Shown here piece after piece: positions 26,280 to 36,452 of a stretch of 64,000 nt of DNA; within the stretch, counting starts at the first letter, position 1; each line of letters opens with the position of its first letter. Origin of the DNA: Candidatus Nitrosacidococcus sp. I8 (GTDB lineage: Bacteria > Pseudomonadota > Gammaproteobacteria > Nitrosococcales > Nitrosococcaceae); the NCBI RefSeq assembly GCF_945836005.1, contig NZ_OX241534.1, positions 1,229,501 to 1,293,500 of the forward strand, given 5' to 3'. The position numbers were made by a program, and so were the translations under genes. The notes beneath the pieces were generated by a model, which saw only the letters and a program-made list of their open reading frames with translations, was not told the origin of the DNA and made no database searches.

Positions 26280-27332
26280 ATGAATGAAAAAAAAGTATCT
26301 TCCCCTTCTTTGAGTTACCGATCTGCTGGCGTTGATATTGACGCAGGTAATCGCCTTGTAGATCAGATTAGACCCGCTGCAGCACGAACAATGCGCCCTG
26401 AGGTATTAGCAGGTCTAGGAGGATTTGCCAGCCTATTTGAGCTCCCTACTCATCGCTATCAAAACCCTATTCTTGTGGCAAGCACGGATGGAGTAGGCAC
26501 AAAACTAAAACTTGCTATCCAGTTAGGTGTTTACGATACCATTGGCATTGATTTAGTAGCTATGTGTGTTAATGATATTATTGTTCAAGGAGCAGAGCCT
26601 CTTTTTTTCTTAGATTATTATGCTACTGGTAAGTTAAATGTAGATGAGGCTAGTCAAGTTATTCATGGAATTAGTCATGGTTGTCTCTTAGCAGGTGCCG
26701 CCTTAGTAGGTGGGGAAACTGCGGAAATGCCAGGCATATACCAAGATAATGACTATGACTTAGCCGGATTTTGTGTAGGTATTGTTGAAAAAAACGCTTT
26801 GATTGACGGCAGTCAGGTACAGTTGGGAGATAGCTTAATAGGAATCGCTTCTTCTGGCCCCCATGCAAATGGCTACTCCCTGATTCGTAAAATCATTGAT
26901 CAAGGTAATTGGCGCTTAGATACTCCCTTTGATAATAACACCTTAGGCTCTGTACTGCTCACACCCACTCAAATTTATGTAAAACCCTTATTAGAACTGT
27001 TTAGCAAAGTACAAGTGCGTGCTTTAGCTCATATCACTGGTGGAGGATTACTAGAAAATTTACCTCGGGTTTTACCTACACAATTGAGTGCTGAAATTAA
27101 TATTTCCCAATGGGCTATCCCTTCTATTTTTTGCTGGCTACAACAACAAGGGAATCTTTCTAAAGAAGAGTTATACCGTACCTTTAACTGTGGTATCGGC
27201 ATGGTGGTTTGTGTTTCTGAAGCAGAAACTGAGAAGACTCTAGCCTGTTTAGAAGGTGCTGGAGAAACTGCTTGGGTTATCGGCAATATTGTTAATCATC
27301 AATCTGGAATGCCTAGAGTAACTCTTTGTTAA
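26280..27332 (+). CDS. purM: Phosphoribosylformylglycinamidine cyclo-ligase
   Basis: AIR synthetase, the fifth step of purine synthesis, 350 residues. Visible are [22 protein letters not shown] at the start, the [12 protein letters not shown] segment, [14 protein letters not shown] near 63-76, [25 protein letters not shown], and [11 protein letters not shown]. These are the ATP and FGAM binding motifs of the PurM/PurL superfamily. The frame extends to TTG 26271, but ATG 26280 is the evident start. purN follows after 22 bases, giving the conserved purM-purN operon. Confidence 0.96.
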   Translation: MNEKKVSSPSLSYRSAGVDIDAGNRLVDQIRPAAARTMRPEVLAGLGGFASLFELPTHRYQNPILVASTDGVGTKLKLAIQLGVYDTIGIDLVAMCVNDIIVQGAEPLFFLDYYATGKLNVDEASQVIHGISHGCLLAGAALVGGETAEMPGIYQDNDYDLAGFCVGIVEKNALIDGSQVQLGDSLIGIASSGPHANGYSLIRKIIDQGNWRLDTPFDNNTLGSVLLTPTQIYVKPLLELFSKVQVRALAHITGGGLLENLPRVLPTQLSAEINISQWAIPSIFCWLQQQGNLSKEELYRTFNCGIGMVVCVSEAETEKTLACLEGAGETAWVIGNIVNHQSGMPRVTLC

Positions 27333-27354
27333 TACTTATACTATTACTATTACT

Positions 27355-27984
27355 ATGAGTACTAAATTGCTTCCTATTGTAGTTTTAATTTCCGGTCGAG
27401 GAAGTAATTTTCTTGCTATTTTAGAACAGGCTCAAACTGGAAAATTACCTGTAGATATACGAGCAGTAATCGGTAACAACCCTCAAGCACAAGGACTTTT
27501 TTATGCCCAACAGGCAGGAATAAACACTCATATACTAGACCATCGTCAATATAAGCAGCGTCAGATATTTGATCGAGAATTAATCAAAATTATTGATATT
27601 TATACCCCAGATCTTGTGGTACTAGCTGGATTTATGAGAATCTTAACTTTAGAATTTGTTCAGCACTATATCGGGAAATTAATGAACATCCACCCCTCTC
27701 TATTACCAAAATTTCCTGGGCTAAATACGCATCAAAGAGCACTTAAGGCTAAAGTTTATGAACATGGAGCTACCGTTCATTTTGTAACGGAGGAGGTAGA
27801 TGGTGGGCCTATTATTTTACAGGCTAAAGTTCCTGTATATAAAAATGATACTCCGGAAATTTTAGCCAATCGAGTCTTAGAAAAAGAGCATAAAATTTAT
27901 CCTCAGGCTATTTTAGCTTTCGCTAAAAAAGAGATATATCTTAAAGATGGGCAAGTTATTAGAACTACACCTTTGGTAAAGTAA
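27355..27984 (+). CDS. purN: Phosphoribosylglycinamide formyltransferase
   Basis: It transfers a formyl group from 10-formyl-THF to GAR, the third step of purine synthesis. The 209 residues begin [20 protein letters not shown]. The active-site region reads [19 protein letters not shown] and [48 protein letters not shown], with the catalytic Asn-x-His and Asp residues of the family in place. The last 20 bases overlap dcd on the opposite strand. Confidence 0.96.
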   Translation: MSTKLLPIVVLISGRGSNFLAILEQAQTGKLPVDIRAVIGNNPQAQGLFYAQQAGINTHILDHRQYKQRQIFDRELIKIIDIYTPDLVVLAGFMRILTLEFVQHYIGKLMNIHPSLLPKFPGLNTHQRALKAKVYEHGATVHFVTEEVDGGPIILQAKVPVYKNDTPEILANRVLEKEHKIYPQAILAFAKKEIYLKDGQVIRTTPLVK

Positions 27985-28531
27985 CCCCAGTTTGTCCCTG
28001 ATATTTCCCTTTACGGTCTTTATAAGAAACTTCACAAGATTCATTGGACTCAAAGAAAACGACTTGAGCTACTCCTTCATTAGCATAAATTTTGGCAGGG
28101 AGGGAGGAAGTATTAGAGAATTCTAGGGTAATATGCCCCTCCCATTCTGGTTCTAATGGTGTGACGTTGACAATAATACCACAGCGAGCGTAGGTGGATT
28201 TTCCTAAACAAATAGTGACTATATTACGAGGGATTTTGAAATACTCTACAGTACGAGCTAGTGCAAAAGAATTAGGTGGAATAATACATACCTCAGATTG
28301 CATCGTTACAAAACTGTTTTCATCAAAATTCTTAGGATCTATAATTGCTGAATTAATGTTCGTAAAAATTTTAAACTCATCTGCACAACGCACATCATAA
28401 CCATAACTAGAAGTACCATAAGAAATAACAGATGTATTTTTTATCTCTCGGACTTGATAAGGTGCAAATGGAGTAATCATGTCGTATTTTTCCGACATAT
28501 CTCTGATCCACCTATCAGGCTTTACACTCAT
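27965..28531 (-). CDS. dcd: dCTP deaminase
   Basis: It converts dCTP to dUTP for thymidylate synthesis. The 188 residues have [19 protein letters not shown] at the start, [22 protein letters not shown] near 36-57, the catalytic [53 protein letters not shown] block with the essential Glu, and the [20 protein letters not shown] tail, which is characteristic of proteobacterial Dcd. It is convergent with purN. Confidence 0.97.
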   Translation of the reverse strand: MSVKPDRWIRDMSEKYDMITPFAPYQVREIKNTSVISYGTSSYGYDVRCADEFKIFTNINSAIIDPKNFDENSFVTMQSEVCIIPPNSFALARTVEYFKIPRNIVTICLGKSTYARCGIIVNVTPLEPEWEGHITLEFSNTSSLPAKIYANEGVAQVVFFESNESCEVSYKDRKGKYQGQTGVTLPKV

Positions 28532-28590
28532 CCTTTTATTAGCAAAGGTTGAAGCTGATTTAGTTATTACAAAATTGAGGGGTACCCAGT

Positions 28591-28926
28591 TTATAGATTT
28601 TTCATAGTGCCTTTAGGCACTACCCTAGATACTCCATTTCTTTCAACTTTAACTTGGATTCCTTCTGCAAGCTCGACTTGCAGGAAGTTATCACCCACCT
28701 CAAGTACTTTTCCTAGCAACCCTCCATAAGTAATAATTTCATCCCCTTTTTTCACTGTTCCAAGCATAGTGAGGCGCTCTTTTTGTCGTTTTAACCTAGG
28801 GCGGATAATAAAGAAATAATAGATAAGAAAAAATGTGGCAAAAACTATCATAGGCAAAAGAAAATCTGCACTATTTACTGCTTGCTTACTACCTTCTGCC
28901 CAAGCGTCCGTAATAAAAAAATTCAT
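28591..28926 (-). CDS. yajC: Preprotein translocase subunit YajC
   Basis: This is an accessory subunit of the SecDF-YajC complex in the inner membrane. The 111 residues begin with the typical [12 protein letters not shown], one membrane helix at about 23-43 ([21 protein letters not shown]), then [36 protein letters not shown] and a positively charged beta-rich tail. secD and secF are not in the window, although yajC usually lies beside them, so it is separated here. Confidence 0.94.
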   Translation of the reverse strand: MNFFITDAWAEGSKQAVNSADFLLPMIVFATFFLIYYFFIIRPRLKRQKERLTMLGTVKKGDEIITYGGLLGKVLEVGDNFLQVELAEGIQVKVERNGVSRVVPKGTMKNL

Positions 28927-28970
28927 ATTATCGCCTTACTAATGCCTGTATAATTAAAAATGAAACTTAC

Positions 28971-29363
28971 TTATTTTTTTTTGAAGAAGTGATAGCCAAA
29001 AGGACCTTTAAGCACCATCTTAGTAGGAGTTTTTTCAATCACTTTATACTTAGTGGTGTCTGAAGCATCAGAGATTTCAACCACTGTGTTATTAACAATC
29101 TTATAATTTTTAGTAAACTTAGTATTTTTCCGTACAAATTTATTATAGCCAGATTGAATAACTATCCCATCAGAGGGATTAAATTCCCAAGTTTGCTCTT
29201 CTTTATTGCTACCACCACCATCTTGCTTTAACGCAGTCATTTCCATTAACCAAGCACCCGCTAGTTCTGAAGGGTCTTTAATCTCTACTTGCGCATAGAC
29301 TGCAGCCGTAAAAAGAAAAGAAACAAGAAAAAAAATTGAAGCTAATATATTTCTATTATTCAC
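28971..29363 (-). CDS. Small exported protein, function unknown
   Basis: This 130-residue protein has a clear signal peptide with a likely cleavage after AVYA (about residue 24). The mature part (about 106 residues) alternates polar and hydrophobic residues, with LAGAWLMEM, EEQTWEFNPSDGIVI, NYKIVNNTVVEIS and TKMVLKGPFGYHFFKKK, suggesting a small beta-barrel or lipocalin-like fold (compare copper-resistance or lipocalin-like DUF domains). No cysteine lies at the cleavage site, so it is probably a soluble periplasmic protein. I do not recognise the family. It is transcribed before yajC with a 44-base gap. Confidence 0.65.
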   Translation of the reverse strand: MNNRNILASIFFLVSFLFTAAVYAQVEIKDPSELAGAWLMEMTALKQDGGGSNKEEQTWEFNPSDGIVIQSGYNKFVRKNTKFTKNYKIVNNTVVEISDASDTTKYKVIEKTPTKMVLKGPFGYHFFKKK

Positions 29364-29551
29364 AATAGATACTCCTAGTAGATCCTTTAAAACATAGAAG
29401 AAAAATTTATAATTGTTTTATCGGATTTCTATATATCTTAAATATGGATTAAAAAATTCTCTGTTTATTTTTGAATGTAGAGTATACCAAAGTTATTCAG
29501 GATAAAATAATTTAGAATTTTTAACCTTCTAAATTAAAAATATTTGAATCT

Positions 29552-29986
29552 ATGAAAGCACAGATTAAATGGATTGAAGCGTGTAGTTTTTTAGGTCACT
29601 CTGGAAGTGGACATTCTGTGATTATGGATGGTCCTGCTGAAAGTGGAGGACAGAACCTTGGTATTCGTCCTATGGAAATGCTCTTACTAGGCATGGGGGG
29701 GTGCACTGCTTTTGATGTGGTACAAATTTTAAAAAAAAGCAGGCAGTCTATTACGGATTGTACTGTAGAAATTTCAGCACAACGTGCAGAAAGCGATCCT
29801 AAAGTATTTACTCATATTCATGCCCATTTTAAGATTTTTGGTTATCAGCTAACAGAGCACCATGTAGCCCGAGCTATTAAACTTTCTAGCGAAAAATACT
29901 GCTCTGCCTCTATTATGCTAGGAAAAATAGCTACAATAAGTCATGATTATAAAATAATTCATGTAGATACAAACCAAGAAAAATAA
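29552..29986 (+). CDS. OsmC family protein (YhfA-like)
   Basis: This is a 144-residue member of the OsmC/Ohr thiol-peroxidase-like fold. Seen are GIRPMEMLLLGMGGCTAFDVVQILKKSRQ near 50-78 with the first Cys, and SSEKYCSASIMLGKIATISHDYKI at the end with the second Cys, the two positions that form the active thiols in this family. It resembles E. coli YhfA more than Ohr. The VOC gene follows after 17 bases and may be in the same operon. Confidence 0.88.
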   Translation: MKAQIKWIEACSFLGHSGSGHSVIMDGPAESGGQNLGIRPMEMLLLGMGGCTAFDVVQILKKSRQSITDCTVEISAQRAESDPKVFTHIHAHFKIFGYQLTEHHVARAIKLSSEKYCSASIMLGKIATISHDYKIIHVDTNQEK

Positions 29987-30003
29987 AATAAGGAATATAA
30001 CTG

Positions 30004-30399
30004 TTGAATAATCCTCCATCCGTTATTGGGTTATGTCATGTAGCACTATTTGTTAGTAATCTTGAACCTTGTGAAGACTTCTATGTAAATATTATAGGAA
30101 TGCAAGTGCAATGGAGGCCAGATAAAGATAATGTATATCTTAGTTCGGGAAGTGATAATCTTGCATTGCATCGTTTACCTAAAGATCAAGTACCCCACGG
30201 CATACAAAGACTCGATCATATTGGTTTTATAGTATCTACCCATGCACTTATAGATCATTGGTATGAGTATTTGAAAAGCTATAAAGTGACAATGAAGACG
30301 GAGCCACATACCCACAGAGATGGAGCACGTAGCTTTTATTGTATCGATCCTAGTGGAACTACAGTGCAGTTTATTGCATTGAATCATAAAAAACCTTAA
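30004..30399 (+). CDS. VOC (glyoxalase-like) family protein
   Basis: This 131-residue protein has two beta-alpha-beta-beta-beta modules: [39 protein letters not shown], then [51 protein letters not shown]. His and Glu/Gln positions for a metal are present (HVALF, HIGF). Members include glyoxalases and dioxygenases; the substrate cannot be told. The start is TTG 30004 with AGGA nine bases upstream; no in-frame ATG lies at the expected place. Confidence 0.82.
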   Translation: MNNPPSVIGLCHVALFVSNLEPCEDFYVNIIGMQVQWRPDKDNVYLSSGSDNLALHRLPKDQVPHGIQRLDHIGFIVSTHALIDHWYEYLKSYKVTMKTEPHTHRDGARSFYCIDPSGTTVQFIALNHKKP

Positions 30400-30428
30400 T
30401 AGAGATATATTTTGGAGTCATAAATATT

Positions 30429-31352
30429 ATGGAATCCATGTGGATATTTGGTTTAGTAAGTCTGGTCATTGCTGTAGTGGCTATGGGAGTTAGGCGTGTC
30501 CCCCAAGGATACGAGTATACCATTGAGCGCTTTGGTCGCTATACCCATAGCCTACCTCCTGGTTTAGGAATTCTACTGCCTTTCGTTGATCTAGTTGGTC
30601 ATAGAGTGAATATGATGGAACAAGTGTTAGATATTCCTCCCCAAGGTGTTATCTCCAAAGATAATGCTATGGTAAAAATTGATGCTGTTTGTTTTTTTCA
30701 AATAGTTAATTCTGCAAAAGCGGCTTATGAAGTCAGTGGATTAGAAAATGCTATCCGAAATCTGACAATGACGAATATCCGTACCGTTTTAGGATCTATG
30801 GATTTGGATCAAATGTTAAGTCAGCGAGATGAGATTAATGAAAGGTTGCTCCATATTGTCGATTATGCAACTAATCCTTGGGGAGCAAAAGTTACTCGAA
30901 TTGAGATAAAAGATATTAAACCGCCTACTGATTTAGTAGAATCTATGGCAAGACAAATGAAGGCGGAGCGAGAGAAAAGAGCTGCTGTACTTGATGCAGA
31001 AGGTAGTCGGCAAAGTGCTATTCTTAAAGCAGAAGGAGAAAAACAAGCTGAAATCCTACGAGCAGAAGGAGAAAGACAGGCCGCATTTCTTGATGCTGAA
31101 GCTCGGGAGCGACAAGCAGAAGCTGAAGCAAGGGCAACTCAAGTAGTCTCTGAAGCTATTAGAGATGGTAATATACAAGCCATTAACTATTTTGTAGCAC
31201 AAAAATATGTAGATGCGCTAGCACAGCTTGCTGCTAGCCCTAATAGCAAAGTATTTATGCTACCTACTGATGCTTCAGGTATTTTAGGTGCTATTGGTGG
31301 TATTAGTGCGCTTGTTAAAGATGCTATGGCACATCAAGGGAATAAAGAATAA
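30429..31352 (+). CDS. qmcA: SPFH/stomatin-like membrane protease subunit (QmcA type)
   Basis: This 307-residue inner-membrane protein has a membrane segment at about 4-20, then [31 protein letters not shown] (SPFH start) and [28 protein letters not shown], and a helical region rich in AEGE/AEGERQA repeats (about 190-235) that oligomerises, ending in a hydrophobic Gly-rich tail. It resembles E. coli QmcA (YbbK). The NfeD-like partner starts 3 bases after its stop, the conserved stomatin operon partner. Its role in membrane-protein quality control is known only in outline. Confidence 0.92.
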   Translation: MESMWIFGLVSLVIAVVAMGVRRVPQGYEYTIERFGRYTHSLPPGLGILLPFVDLVGHRVNMMEQVLDIPPQGVISKDNAMVKIDAVCFFQIVNSAKAAYEVSGLENAIRNLTMTNIRTVLGSMDLDQMLSQRDEINERLLHIVDYATNPWGAKVTRIEIKDIKPPTDLVESMARQMKAEREKRAAVLDAEGSRQSAILKAEGEKQAEILRAEGERQAAFLDAEARERQAEAEARATQVVSEAIRDGNIQAINYFVAQKYVDALAQLAASPNSKVFMLPTDASGILGAIGGISALVKDAMAHQGNKE

Positions 31353-31355
31353 TCC

Positions 31356-31805
31356 GTGAGTTTTTTACAAACTTTAGATTATCATCACTGGCTACTACTA
31401 GGCTTATTACTACTTGTAATTGAAGTACTCGCTGGTGGTGGATTTCTCATGTGGCTAGGGTTTTCCGCTTTAAGTACAGGGTTAGTGGTATTCATATTAC
31501 CGTGGTTTAACTGGGAATTACAGCTTGTAATCTTTGCAATTGGTTGTATCCTATCGGTGTTCATTTGGTGGAGATTTTTTCGTTGGACCGTAGATTCGAA
31601 AAATAGCTCTCTAAATCGCCGTGGCAGCGACTTGGTAGGACGTGAAGCAGTTCTTAAAGAGCCTATAGTTAATGGATTTGGGTATGTCATGATTGATGGA
31701 GTACGTTGGCAAGTCACAAGCCCTAAAGATTTACCTGAAGGTACTCGAGTGCGCCTGCTAAAGCAGGATGATCTTATTTTTACTGTAGAAAAAATAGATT
31801 TATAA
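31356..31805 (+). CDS. NfeD-like membrane protein (YbbJ type)
   Basis: The 149 residues have two to three membrane helices in the first half (LLLGLLLLVIEVLAGGGFLMWLG, LVVFILPWF, LQLVIFAIGCILSVFIWWRFF) and then an OB-fold NfeD domain (GSDLVGREAVLKEPIVNGFGYVMIDGVRWQV). It starts with GTG at 31356, directly after the QmcA gene. Short NfeD proteins of this type are partners of SPFH proteins. Confidence 0.92.
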   Translation: MSFLQTLDYHHWLLLGLLLLVIEVLAGGGFLMWLGFSALSTGLVVFILPWFNWELQLVIFAIGCILSVFIWWRFFRWTVDSKNSSLNRRGSDLVGREAVLKEPIVNGFGYVMIDGVRWQVTSPKDLPEGTRVRLLKQDDLIFTVEKIDL

Positions 31806-31867
31806 ACATTTAATAATTTGTTATATAGCAAGGTAGCTACAAAATAATTAGAAATTAATAAAGGGTA

Positions 31868-32686
31868 ATGGCAAATATTTTTAATAAGAAAATTCAATTA
31901 CATGGTTTTAATAACCTTACAAAAACCCTGAGCTTTAATATTTATGATATTTGTTACGCTCAAACCCCAAGGCAACGCCAAGAATATATTGAATATATTG
32001 ATGAGGAATATAATGCAGAGCGTCTTACTAATATTCTGACTGAAGTTACCAAAATTATTGGTGCTAATATTCTAAATATTGCAAGGCAAGACTATGATCC
32101 TCAAGGAGCAAGTGTTGCTATTCTGATTGCAGAAGATAAAGATGATAATATTAGCGTTCTTTCCAATGCTGAAGCACCAGGTCCTCTGCCAGAGAGTTTA
32201 GTAGGTCATTTAGACAAAAGCCATCTCACGGTACATACCTATCCAGAGAGCCACCCTGATAATGGGATTAGTACCTTTCGGGCAGATATTGATGTATCAA
32301 CCTGTGGGCGTATTTCTCCTCTAAGAGCCCTCAACTATCTAATCCACAGTTTTGAATCAGACATTGTGACGATGGATTATCGAGTACGGGGGTTTACCCG
32401 TAGTATAGATGGAGGTAAGCATTTTATTGATCATGAAATCAATTCCATTCAAAATTTTATTGCTGAAGATACTAAAGATAGATACCACATGATCGATGTG
32501 AACATTTACCAAGAGAATATTTTTCATACCAAGATGATGCTGAAAAATTTTGATTTGGATGATTATTTATTTGGTGGAAGTAGCTCTGATCTAAGTTACG
32601 GTCAGCAACAAGAAATTACTGATCAAGTGCGAAAGGAAACTTTAGAGATATTCTATGGTAAAAATATACCAGATGTAGATGATTAA
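31868..32686 (+). CDS. speD: S-adenosylmethionine decarboxylase proenzyme (E. coli type)
   Basis: It makes decarboxylated SAM for spermidine synthesis. The 272 residues match the long bacterial class 1A enzyme. The self-cleavage site is in [20 protein letters not shown]: cleavage before Ser118 would give the pyruvoyl alpha chain. [44 protein letters not shown] and [13 protein letters not shown] follow, nearly as in E. coli SpeD. No spermidine synthase gene (speE) is in the window. The last 4 bases overlap the facing GTPase gene. Confidence 0.96.
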   Translation: MANIFNKKIQLHGFNNLTKTLSFNIYDICYAQTPRQRQEYIEYIDEEYNAERLTNILTEVTKIIGANILNIARQDYDPQGASVAILIAEDKDDNISVLSNAEAPGPLPESLVGHLDKSHLTVHTYPESHPDNGISTFRADIDVSTCGRISPLRALNYLIHSFESDIVTMDYRVRGFTRSIDGGKHFIDHEINSIQNFIAEDTKDRYHMIDVNIYQENIFHTKMMLKNFDLDDYLFGGSSSDLSYGQQQEITDQVRKETLEIFYGKNIPDVDD

Positions 32687-34086
32687 AAAAATTCCAAATT
32701 ATTCATAATAACTTCAATATAATCAGTAAGAGAGTCTATTGTTTCCGAATCAAAATTTTCACTGCTACTTCTTCGAATTTGAGTAAATAGCCTTTCCAGT
32801 TTTTTCCGTTGTGTATCAGAGATAAGAGAAGTGTAGTTCGTACTCTCGTTTTGAGATTCTAAATCTAGAGATCCTCTTTGAGCGTGGGTTCTTTGGCTGA
32901 CTACCTTGTAGTGATAAAGAGCACGACCTAAAACTACATAGGGAAAATTGATATTTGTAGTAGGTCCTATTCGAAATTCTATCCCCCCCAGAGGAATACC
33001 AAATGTTCTTATATCTGCAATTTTTTTATGAGAAAACCGAGCAGTAACCCCACCTATAACTGAACCTACAGCAGCACCGAGCAAAAAAGAGGAACCACCT
33101 ACTGCTGCATCAAACCCTAAGCCCGCTAATGCACCGCTAGCTGCACCTGTAGTGATAAGTTGCTGTCGATTTAACCCAAAAATATTCCAGCTATCTAAAG
33201 AAAATAAATCTATATCTAAAATATTTAGCTCTGTCTCACTACGCACTAACCCATGATAGTCATAAATTCCTTCAATGGTACTACGACCTTTTTTTTCTAA
33301 ATCCCGTAATTTATCTTTATATTTTTTGGTTAAGGATTCTTCATAAATATGCGCTTCTTTTTTTGATGATATTTTCTTAGTAATTTTAAAGGAAACCATA
33401 GTTGCTAGCATTTGAGCGATAGCTAAAGCACTTTGCTGGGTTTGGTTTTGTCTCCTTTCTTCTAAAGCCTTAATTGCTTTATTAAGCGGATTTTGCCACT
33501 CCTCTTGAAGTTGGCCAAATGCTTTAAGTAAGTCTAAGCGTTTATTAAATTCTGCTGTCACTGCATTAAATACACGCACAATTTTAAAATACTGACTCAA
33601 TGCAGCACGCCACTGTTCAATATAATCTCCTTCCCCCACCATATTAATTAAGGCGATACTCGGCTGTCCTGTCCATCGTAGGATTTCCATTTCTGCCTCA
33701 TACTCTTCCCCATAGGGGTGAGAACCATCAGTTACATATAAGATCCCCGCCCCTTGCATAATGGGACCTAGTAGTTCGCATTCATCCGTGAATTGGTCAG
33801 TATTTTGATACGTTTCAATAAACTGAGAGATCGCATTGGCACGCTCAGAGGCAGTATTAGCTTTAGATTTTATCCATGCAAAAGTTCTACGAGCTCTTTG
33901 AAATCCCGGAGTATCTACCAAAATGTATTGCTCTCGTCCATCTATTTTCATAGGAAAATAACGGCTTTTTACGGTAGCTCCCGGAATAGGTGAAATATGT
34001 ACTGATTCGTCCTGAGTAAGTGTCGCAACAATACTTGATTTTCCTTTATTAGGGTGACCAACAACAACAAAAGTAGGCGTAGACAT
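32683..34086 (-). CDS. GTPase with C-terminal DUF3482 domain
   Basis: This is a 467-residue TRAFAC-type GTPase. G1 is [16 protein letters not shown] at 8-23, G2 is probably Thr in [11 protein letters not shown]3 is YILVDTPGF near 54-62. In the place of NKxD stands [11 protein letters not shown], so G4 is degenerate. The C-terminal part has a basic helical stretch and a long glycine-zipper membrane segment ([18 protein letters not shown], near 316-350). It overlaps the DUF2868 gene stop by 1 base (TAATG), so translation is coupled; that pairing is conserved in proteobacteria, but the role is unknown. Confidence 0.85.
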   Translation of the reverse strand: MSTPTFVVVGHPNKGKSSIVATLTQDESVHISPIPGATVKSRYFPMKIDGREQYILVDTPGFQRARRTFAWIKSKANTASERANAISQFIETYQNTDQFTDECELLGPIMQGAGILYVTDGSHPYGEEYEAEMEILRWTGQPSIALINMVGEGDYIEQWRAALSQYFKIVRVFNAVTAEFNKRLDLLKAFGQLQEEWQNPLNKAIKALEERRQNQTQQSALAIAQMLATMVSFKITKKISSKKEAHIYEESLTKKYKDKLRDLEKKGRSTIEGIYDYHGLVRSETELNILDIDLFSLDSWNIFGLNRQQLITTGAASGALAGLGFDAAVGGSSFLLGAAVGSVIGGVTARFSHKKIADIRTFGIPLGGIEFRIGPTTNINFPYVVLGRALYHYKVVSQRTHAQRGSLDLESQNESTNYTSLISDTQRKKLERLFTQIRRSSSENFDSETIDSLTDYIEVIMNNLEFF

Positions 34087-35624
34087 TAGGCAGCTTTAAA
34101 ACTTAATGAATAACAAACAAGTTTAGGATCTCCAAGACTTTGCAGCTTTCTGCCCCAGATATCCAAATCCTTATCATCTGCAGGAACAGGATTTTGATCA
34201 GCGTTTAGAGCGATAGGAATCACAGTGATCTGCTGCTCTGTTCCTATATCAACACGAAGTATTTCTAAAAAATCCAAAAAATCCAATAGAGGTGGTTCCC
34301 ATGCTTTTACAACAATTATAATTGCTAAGTGAGTAGCGATACTTTTTAATTCTTCAATGATGCATTGATCCTGCTCAATGGTATTTTTACCTCCTCCAGT
34401 TGCAATATGTTTAATATTTAGAGCTAAAGCCTGATGCAATATCTGTTTTAATTGTTGATCATCGATATTTGTACCTCCCCAATTAATTAGGTAGCCTTCT
34501 TTATTTATTTCTGAAAAATGCCCTCGATTAATAGACGGAATAATTTCTGGGAGCCACCCGACTTCAGTATCGCTAGTGCCTGCCGTGGTTTCTATAACTG
34601 CATAATTCATCCGATCTAGAATTTGTTGTGCTCCAGGTGTGCGGAGCAGGGCTTTATCTAATGCAGTTTGTGCTTGCTTATAAGTAAAGATAAGCATACC
34701 CAAGCGTGGCAGTAGTCCATAAACACTCACTGCCATAAATAAGAATTGCCACCACTGACCAAGCAAAGCTACATCCTTTGGATCTAGTTTTATTGCATTC
34801 GGTAGAATACCTTTATGAAGGCGATAATATTTAGTAACTTCTACTAAATCAAATGAAGGAACCGCCTCTTTAATCCATACATGCCAGGGAAATGCTAATT
34901 TCTGAATTATCTGGTAGAAGCTTTCTGTGGATAAGTTTAAAGTGGTACTCCAGCCAAACGCTAAATCAGAAGTAATGACTAAGTATAAACAACTTGCAAG
35001 TATGCCAAGATTAAATCCTACAGCGAATATTTGGGAGGTTTGTAAAATTAACCACTTTTTTGCTTGACCATAAAGCGTATGATTTATTTTCTGCTCCCCC
35101 AAAATGCCTTCAAGAACCTGTCGGTACTCTGATGAAAGTAACTTTGCTGCAATAGGTACTAATTTCCCTGGGCTAAATAGACTAAGCATTTCCTGAAATG
35201 CTAAAGCACCAGGAAGCAAGCGTAGTAATTTGGGAGGTAACATTAGAATTGTTGACATCAATAGCAAGAAAAACTGAAATCCTACAAAAACTAAAAGTAT
35301 ATTAAATATGTTAACTGGCTGAGTACCATCATAGGCAAGTACACTAGAGGAAGTAGCCCAACCAATCCCAATTCCTAGAAAAAAAAGAATAAAAATAGCT
35401 AGGCGGAAAATTTTACTAATATGATCACCAGGAAGGATTTTTAAAAAATCTGTTTGTATCGCCTGTAACCAATGATGAAGCTGTTGTTGAGGTTTATTTT
35501 TTAAATGGGAAAGTTTTTTCCCAATATTACGATCCCGCTGGCGTATACTGCCAAAATCTAAAGAGGAGTCTGCATCTGTTTGAGCTTTCAAGTTAATTAA
35601 ATCAGTAAGAACCGAAGAGTACAT
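34086..35624 (-). CDS. DUF2868 membrane protein, partner of the DUF3482 GTPase
   Basis: The 512 residues have four or so membrane helices: about 66-88 (IFRLAIFILFFLGIGIGWA), 105-125 (IFNILLVFVGFQFFLLLMS), 195-220, and 285-305. They surround two soluble parts. The C-terminal region (about 320-512) has alternating beta and alpha pieces, with HLAIIIVVKAWEPPLLDFLDFL and ITVIPIALNADQ, like the core sheet of a GTPase but without a P-loop. The family is DUF2868, found next to DUF3482 GTPases. The gene is first in the two-gene unit and ends in TAATG. Membrane stress or envelope work is imaginable; nothing proves it. Confidence 0.78.
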   Translation of the reverse strand: MYSSVLTDLINLKAQTDADSSLDFGSIRQRDRNIGKKLSHLKNKPQQQLHHWLQAIQTDFLKILPGDHISKIFRLAIFILFFLGIGIGWATSSSVLAYDGTQPVNIFNILLVFVGFQFFLLLMSTILMLPPKLLRLLPGALAFQEMLSLFSPGKLVPIAAKLLSSEYRQVLEGILGEQKINHTLYGQAKKWLILQTSQIFAVGFNLGILASCLYLVITSDLAFGWSTTLNLSTESFYQIIQKLAFPWHVWIKEAVPSFDLVEVTKYYRLHKGILPNAIKLDPKDVALLGQWWQFLFMAVSVYGLLPRLGMLIFTYKQAQTALDKALLRTPGAQQILDRMNYAVIETTAGTSDTEVGWLPEIIPSINRGHFSEINKEGYLINWGGTNIDDQQLKQILHQALALNIKHIATGGGKNTIEQDQCIIEELKSIATHLAIIIVVKAWEPPLLDFLDFLEILRVDIGTEQQITVIPIALNADQNPVPADDKDLDIWGRKLQSLGDPKLVCYSLSFKAA

Positions 35625-35786
35625 AGATCGTGATTATTTAACGCAGGTTAATTTTCTTGCCATAGTATAACAGCACTCTATCCAAGCATTATTATGATAA
35701 TAAAAAAGTGCATCAGCTAAATTTAAAAAAATGCTAAAATAACCCTCTTAATTAGATGAAATAGTAAAAATAGCAAGCCATATTTT

Positions 35787-36434
35787 ATGGATAATAAAAC
35801 ACAAGAGCGAGATCAAGCTCAATTAAAAGTGGAAGGACTTTCTTGCCGTAGAGGTGATCGCTTGCTATTTAAAAATATTTCTCTTACTCTCAATCCTGGA
35901 GATATTTTTGAAGTTACTGGGCAAAATGGAGCTGGAAAAACAACCCTACTCCGCTTGCTTTGCGGGTTACTTATCCCAGAAAAAGGAAATATACTTTGGG
36001 GTAACCAACCTATTAATAAAGTAAAACCAACTTACTATAGTAATTTAGCTTATGTAGGACATACCGATGCTATTAAAGCTGATCTTACTGTTTCAGAAAA
36101 CTTAACTATTGCTAAAGCCCTAAATGGAGGAGGAATAGAGGTTAAAGAAGCCCTATATCAAGTCGGTTTACTTAAATTACAATCCCTGCCAGGTCGCTTT
36201 CTTTCAGCAGGACAACGACGACGCCTAGCCTTAGCTAGGTTGTTGGTTAACCGTGCAGAATTATGGCTTTTAGATGAACCCTTTACAGCACTAGATAAAG
36301 AAGCAGTTAAAACGATAGCTTCTCTATTAGAAGTCCATGGAAAAAACGGCGGAATGGTAATTTTCACAAGCCATCATAGTGTTAATGTTGCTGGAGCTCA
36401 GGCGTTAAATATTTCTTCAGCAATTTCATCGTAA
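35787..36434 (+). CDS. ccmA: Haem exporter ATPase CcmA
   Basis: This is the ABC ATPase of System I cytochrome c maturation that releases holo-CcmE from CcmCD. The 215 residues show Walker A VTGQNGAGKTTLLRLLCGL near 43-61, signature LSAGQRRRLALARLLV near 137-152, Walker B LWLLDEPFTALD and the switch His in FTSHHS. It is the first gene of the nine-gene ccm operon running to 42800. Confidence 0.96.
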   Translation: MDNKTQERDQAQLKVEGLSCRRGDRLLFKNISLTLNPGDIFEVTGQNGAGKTTLLRLLCGLLIPEKGNILWGNQPINKVKPTYYSNLAYVGHTDAIKADLTVSENLTIAKALNGGGIEVKEALYQVGLLKLQSLPGRFLSAGQRRRLALARLLVNRAELWLLDEPFTALDKEAVKTIASLLEVHGKNGGMVIFTSHHSVNVAGAQALNISSAISS

Positions 36435-36452
36435 TAATTTTTATAAATATTC

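Noticed and set aside
30960-31140. Repeated AEGE/GCAGAAGGAGAA units that look like a DNA repeat
   Set aside because: They are codons of the helical AEGE repeats normal for SPFH proteins, not an independent repeat or CRISPR.
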